From positions 8,122,001 through 8,186,000 of the forward strand of contig JASJZC010000007.1 of the NCBI GenBank assembly GCA_037178855.1: a stretch of DNA of 64,000 bases, written 5' to 3'. Shown piece after piece: positions 59,839 through 64,000 of the stretch (position 1 is its first letter; every line of letters begins with the position of its first letter). The translations under genes and the position numbers were made by a program. The stretch is from Oscheius sp. JU75. Lineage: Eukaryota > Nematoda > Chromadorea > Rhabditida > Rhabditidae. The notes below the pieces were generated by a model. The model saw only the letters and a program-made list of their open reading frames with translations. It was not told where the DNA came from and did no database searches.

Positions 59839-60387
59839 GTAAGTGGATTAGGGTCTTTATGTGGAACCGGCCGTGTCCATTTCCATAAGCGACCGGTGGT
59901 ATGAGACAGTCGAGCAGCTTACAGTAATCCTGCCCTCTTTTGCAGTAGTCATCTTCTGCTGACTTCATTCCCGGTCTCTCGATTCCTTATTAGTCACTTT
60001 TTGTCAAAGGAGAAGAAAGTTGAGGGCTGTTTGCCTGTTTGCCAAGCTTCCTCTCGCTATCAGAGACAGCTCGAGCTGTTATCTCTGCCGACTCGGAATC
60101 ATGGCTGTATTTCATTGTTTGGCAGTGCTTCACTCGGTGCTGGCTGCTCGTTCCAGACCGAGAGTCTCTTTCCCCATATCTGTCCTATTTATACACATTG
60201 ACTAGTTACGTCCCTCTGCCGTTGGCCAACGTTTTGATCCGACCAATGGCTATCCCAAAACAGGCTACGCGTAGTCACCCAGTTTGTTGTACTCTCTCCC
60301 TCTTCCCCCGGCTAGGTCGATGTCATGATTAAAAGACACACTCGGTACCATTTACTACTCTTTACAGAGAAAGTTTCTTTGTTTCAG
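59839..60387. other. intron or promoter between the extension exons and the filament exons
   Basis: 550 bp. Either the intron of the long isoform or the promoter of the short one. No coding exon recognised. Confidence 0.5.
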
Positions 60388-60388
60388 C

Positions 60389-63057
60389 ATGACTGACTAC
60401 AACGTCGGAAGTGGAGTCAGCGGTGGCTACACCCGTACCGTCTTTCAATCTGGATATTCTGTTGGAAGTGGAGCAGGAACCGGTGAATAACAAAGCTTTT
60501 TTGACTGAGATATATGCTCCTACATCTCACGCAATGTTTGATAGCACTCAAGAATGAGTTCAGCAGCGGTGTCGACAAATATAAAATGAAGACTTTGTTT
60601 TTGCAGGTCGTTTCCGTATCCCGGCCGATTTGACGACTGGCTCCCTTTCCGGACTCTCGCCTTTCGGTCAAAATGCCGCCTCGGCTATACGTGATGCCCG
60701 TGAGCGCGAGAAGAAGGAGATGTCCGATCTTAACGATCGTCTGGCGAGCTACATCGAGAAGGTCCGCTTCCTTGAGGCCCAAAACCGCAAGCTCGCCAGC
60801 GATCTCGATCTTCTGACCAGCAGATGGGGATCGGACAGTTCCTCCGTCCGTGTCATGTACGAGACTGAGTTGAAGGTTGATAGTGGGAAGAATGAATAGA
60901 AAGTTTGTATTTTAGACTGCCAAGATTGTCATCGATGAGTCCAATCGTCAGCGTGAGGCCCTCGAGAGCGACATCCGTCGTCTCTCTGCCGAGCTTGCCG
61001 ACTATCGCAAGAAGTACGAGGATGCCCTTGCTTCTCGCGAGACTGCCCGTCACGAGGCTGACGAACTTCTCAGCAAGCTAGCCAAGATCGAGGCTGAGAT
61101 CAACCTCATCAAGCGCAAGATCACCTACCTTGAAGAGGAGGTTGCTCGCATCAAGAGAGAGAACCAGCGTCTGATCAGTGAACTAACCCGTACTCGCAGC
61201 ATCATCGAGCAGGAGTCTCTCAGCCGTATCGACTTCCAGAACCAGGTCCAGACTCTGCTGGAGGAGTGCCAATACGTCAACCGCATTCACAGTAATGAGC
61301 TTGGTGACCTTGTTGTCCTCGCTCACCGTGACACCACTCCGGAGAACCGCGAGTACTTCAAGAATGAGCTGGCTGCTGCAATCCGTGACATCCGTGCCGA
61401 GTACGACCAGATCACCCATGTTAACAGAACCGACATGGAGTCATGGTACAAGCTCCGCGTTCAAGAGATCCACACCCAGTCTAACCGCAATGTCAAGGAG
61501 CAGAGCTACGCCAAGGAGGAGGTCAAGAAGCTCCGTATCACTCTCACCGAAATGCGCTCCAAGCTCGCCGATCTCGAGAGTCGCAATACTCTTCTCGAGA
61601 AGCAGATCCAAGACCTCAACTACCAGATCGAAGACGACCAGCGCACCTACGAGGCCGCCCTTAACGAACGCGATGGCAACATCCGCCAGATGCGCGACGA
61701 ATGCCAAGCCCTCATGGTCGAGTTGCAGATGCTCCTTGACACCAAACAGACCCTCGACGCCGAAATTGCCATTTACCGCAAGATGTTGGAGGGTGAGGAA
61801 AACCGTGCCGGACTTCGCCAGCTCGTGGAACAGGTCGTGAAGACATCCTCCTACGGACAGCAACATTCTACCGGTAGGTTTCTGATCCGAACATCGGTGT
61901 TCGCCACGCCCGGACCACGCCCTTCTAAATTGTGTTTTCCTGCGCGAGTTCCAATACTTTACAATATGGAGCGAAGCAAAAACCTGTCCGAGAAGTATAT
62001 ATTTGGGGGGAAGCAGTAGCGTGTGACCATCATGTTGCTTAACCGTTTTGAGAAGTTTGAATGCGACGCCGGCCCGGGTTTTTATCTGTCCGGCGAGAGA
62101 CTATCTCGTGGTCCTGGTTAACATTTTTTCAAATCTCACAACAAAATGATGCTTCAGAAAGCGTTCGCGTGGTCACCAGCGAGAGTTCCTCTCGCAGCAA
62201 CTACCAACGTTCCGCTAAGGGAAATGTCTCTATTCATGTAAGTTGGCCTCTAAAGCACCTTTGTCTCTCACCTTACATTGCATGATTCTGTTCTAATACT
62301 GGCTTCTGTTCAGAGCTCTTCTTCATTTCCTCCAGTATCGGAAAGAAGGTGAAGCAGAGAAGAGAGAGAGCACTCGTCGACTGCACCTATCACTAACACA
62401 GTGTCTGTTCTAGACACACTGATATAGCCGTCCGCTCACATAAATCTATTGCTTGATACTCTAACATGAAGCTTGTCATATCATAACACTTGATGTTTTT
62501 CTTGCTTGCAGCACGTTTCTTTCTGTTTTGAATAGTTTGTAAGGAAACGTTCACCAGACATCGCCTCACCCGTGATGGTTATAACAAAAGTTTGAATGGT
62601 CATGCACGCAGCAGACTTGCTTGTGGTTCTTGTGTATTGGTACAAGAAAGCGCTTCAGGAGACATCCCCTGACGGTCGTTACATCGTCATCGAGAATACT
62701 CACCGCTCGAAGGATGAGACCATCGGAGAGTGGAAGTTGAAGAGACGTGTCGACGGAAAGAAGGAGTACATCTACACCTTCCCCCGAGACTTCGTTCTGC
62801 GACCGATGAAGAGCGTAAAGGTAGTTTCAATATCACCGTTTTCTTCAATTCGAAACTTGTTAGGTATTTGCACGTGGACAAGGCGTCCACTCGCCACCTG
62901 ACTCGCTTGTCTTCGACGGAGAGGACAACTGGGGTACTGGAAACAGTGTCCAGACCTTCCTTTACAACAAGGAAGGCGAGGTGATTCGTGTTTTTGATCC
63001 CAAAAAGTTTATTTTCAGGAGAGAGCCACTCTAATCCAGCGTCAATCTTACAACTAA
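60389..63057 (+). CDS. cytoplasmic intermediate filament protein (IFA/IFB type), 572 aa
   Basis: Structural protein of cytoplasmic filaments in epithelia or other stressed tissue. Exons 60389-60482, 60607-60875, 60916-61873, 62158-62237, 62659-62820, 62864-62980, 63019-63057; 1719 nt. Head 1-72 is Gly/Ser-rich. The rod starts at [19 protein letters not shown] (73-91) and ends at [13 protein letters not shown] (404-416). At about 344 residues it is the long lamin-type rod of protostome filaments, not the 310-residue vertebrate form. A Ser-rich linker, then a lamin-tail Ig fold at about 468-565 ([34 protein letters not shown]). One base separates TTTCAG from the ATG, so this start can be made by trans-splicing, or the same acceptor can receive the upstream exons. 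Which paralogue it is cannot be told by eye. Confidence 0.92.
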
Positions 63058-63212
63058 AAGCTTTCCGATGACTAATCGTCCCTGTGACATCTTACTTGTA
63101 CTGTATATTCTACTTGCTTCACTTCTCGCATGAAATCTTGCTTATCCACAGTTCTATAGCTTTCTCTTTATCGAGCACACATAAAGCACTTTTCCGAGTA
63201 TTCTATTTTTAG

Positions 63213-63338
63213 TTGGGACAATGGCTGCCGGACACATCCTCCTTGATGGAGGATACAAGTCTCAAGCGGCTCCTGAACACACACTTTGCATGGCTCACGT
63301 TGCACAAAGTACTGCCATTACGTATCCTGCCCAAATAA
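63213..63338 (+). other. possible alternative last exon
   Basis: Behind a TTTTTAG acceptor lies a 42-codon open frame in phase 0, which could follow the 62980 or the 62820 donor. It starts LGQWLPDTSSLMEDTSLKRL and its stop is overlapped by AATAAA. Nothing shows that it is used. Confidence 0.3.
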
Positions 63339-64000
63339 ATGTATTACATAACACATTACCGAGAAAACTTCGTTAGACCCGTATGGATCGAATGGACCTT
63401 TTTGGCTTTTTTAGTAGTTATCTTTCTTCAATTGAAGTTTTCCACAACGCTTACTATGAACTTAACAGTTTTTAGTAAAATTTTTAGTCATTTTGACCGC
63501 ACGCTAAGGTCTTTGCATTTCTTTTTTTGAGGATTTAGCAACGTTCCATTAGGCAATCCATCAGCTTACAAACACTTTTGTGCAGAACCTTAGGTTTACG
63601 GTATAAAAGCTTGGCAGCGGTAAATTCAGTCTAACACTATAAGCTAACGCCATTTTAGTGAGTATCTCGCTATCAAAAGGCTTGTTTAAAATAAAAAAGT
63701 CGTAGTAGCTTGTGTTCTTCGCCACAAACTTACTCAGATGCTTCAAGGAGTCAATAAAATCGAAACATCGGCCTCATTTTATATACAAGAACACCCGATG
63801 GAATACGAAAGATGGGCCCACTAGACTCTTGAATGTTTCAATTTAGAGAGACAATGAAAACAGATGGACGCCACCCTAAACCCATCACACGATGACTAAT
63901 CTTAGACCGTGAGACCGAAGAATGCGGCAATAAAAGTAAAAATTCATTGCATTTCACCCATTCTGAACTCTATGTACATGATGGCAACGGGATAAAGTGT
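63339..64000. other. right edge, no gene recognised
   Basis: AT-rich sequence with short unsupported frames on both strands. Confidence 0.45.

Noticed and set aside
61441..61866. 141-codon - strand frame rich in Leu
   Set aside because: Antisense shadow of the intermediate-filament rod.
1..64000. CRISPR array, prophage or bacterial operon
   Set aside because: Spliced eukaryotic genes throughout; no direct-repeat/spacer pattern or prokaryotic gene layout.

Overview
The window reads as a stretch of a nematode genome, most likely a chromadorean. Introns are mostly 35-50 bp and end in TTTCAG-like acceptors. Most start codons lie 0-40 bp behind such an acceptor with no upstream coding exon that I can see, which is what trans-spliced genes look like. 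The gene content agrees: a nematode-type nuclear receptor (P-box CKACAAFFRR), a DB-module secreted protein, an LPR-type lipocalin, and a cytoplasmic intermediate filament with lamin-type long rod and lamin tail. I cannot name the species. Exon models were built by hand from reading frames, splice sites and phase; each coding total was checked for divisibility by three.

Layout. 1.0-3.0 kb: nuclear receptor (-). 3.7-13.7 kb: a secreted-protein cluster on the - strand, made of a small thaumatin-like gene, two paralogous IgGFc-binding-protein N-domain genes, and a decayed 3' fragment of a third copy between them. 14.9-16.7 kb: diverged tandem repeats. 16.8-17.2 kb: doubtful small gene (+). 18.3-19.4 kb: DB-module secreted protein (+). 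19.9-21.0 kb: C-terminal exons of an unrecognised gene (-). 23.7-23.8 kb: two perfect short-loop palindromes. 24.1-27.0 kb: monocarboxylate transporter (SLC16, +). 27.2-27.7 kb: TLX-type homeobox gene (-). 28.7-29.9 kb: unrecognised gene (+). 30.1-31.5 kb: C2H2 zinc-finger gene (-). 33.6-34.6 kb: unrecognised 246-residue protein (-). 37.5-38.0 kb: small doubtful gene (-). 38.4-38.6 kb: tRNA-like element next to a perfect hairpin. 39.4-41.4 kb: caprin-like protein (-). 43.6-46.1 kb: RUNDC1 (+). 46.6-49.9 kb: unrecognised 994-residue protein with a C-terminal CxxC/CxxxxC region (+). 50.6-52.0 kb: LPR lipocalin (-). 52.2 kb: pogo/mariner-like MITE. 55.1-63.1 kb: intermediate-filament locus (+) with a long run of upstream exons that can be spliced in phase onto the filament head.

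The genes are not one pathway. Two themes stand out. One is extracellular proteins: IgGFc-N pair, thaumatin-like, DB and lipocalin. The other is regulation and cytoskeleton: nuclear receptor, TLX, C2H2, caprin-like, RUNDC1 and intermediate filament. The most interesting items are the intermediate-filament locus with a potential 624-residue N-terminal extension, the IgGFc-N tandem array with its pseudogene fragment, at least two likely GC-AG introns, and two conserved-looking but unrecognised proteins.
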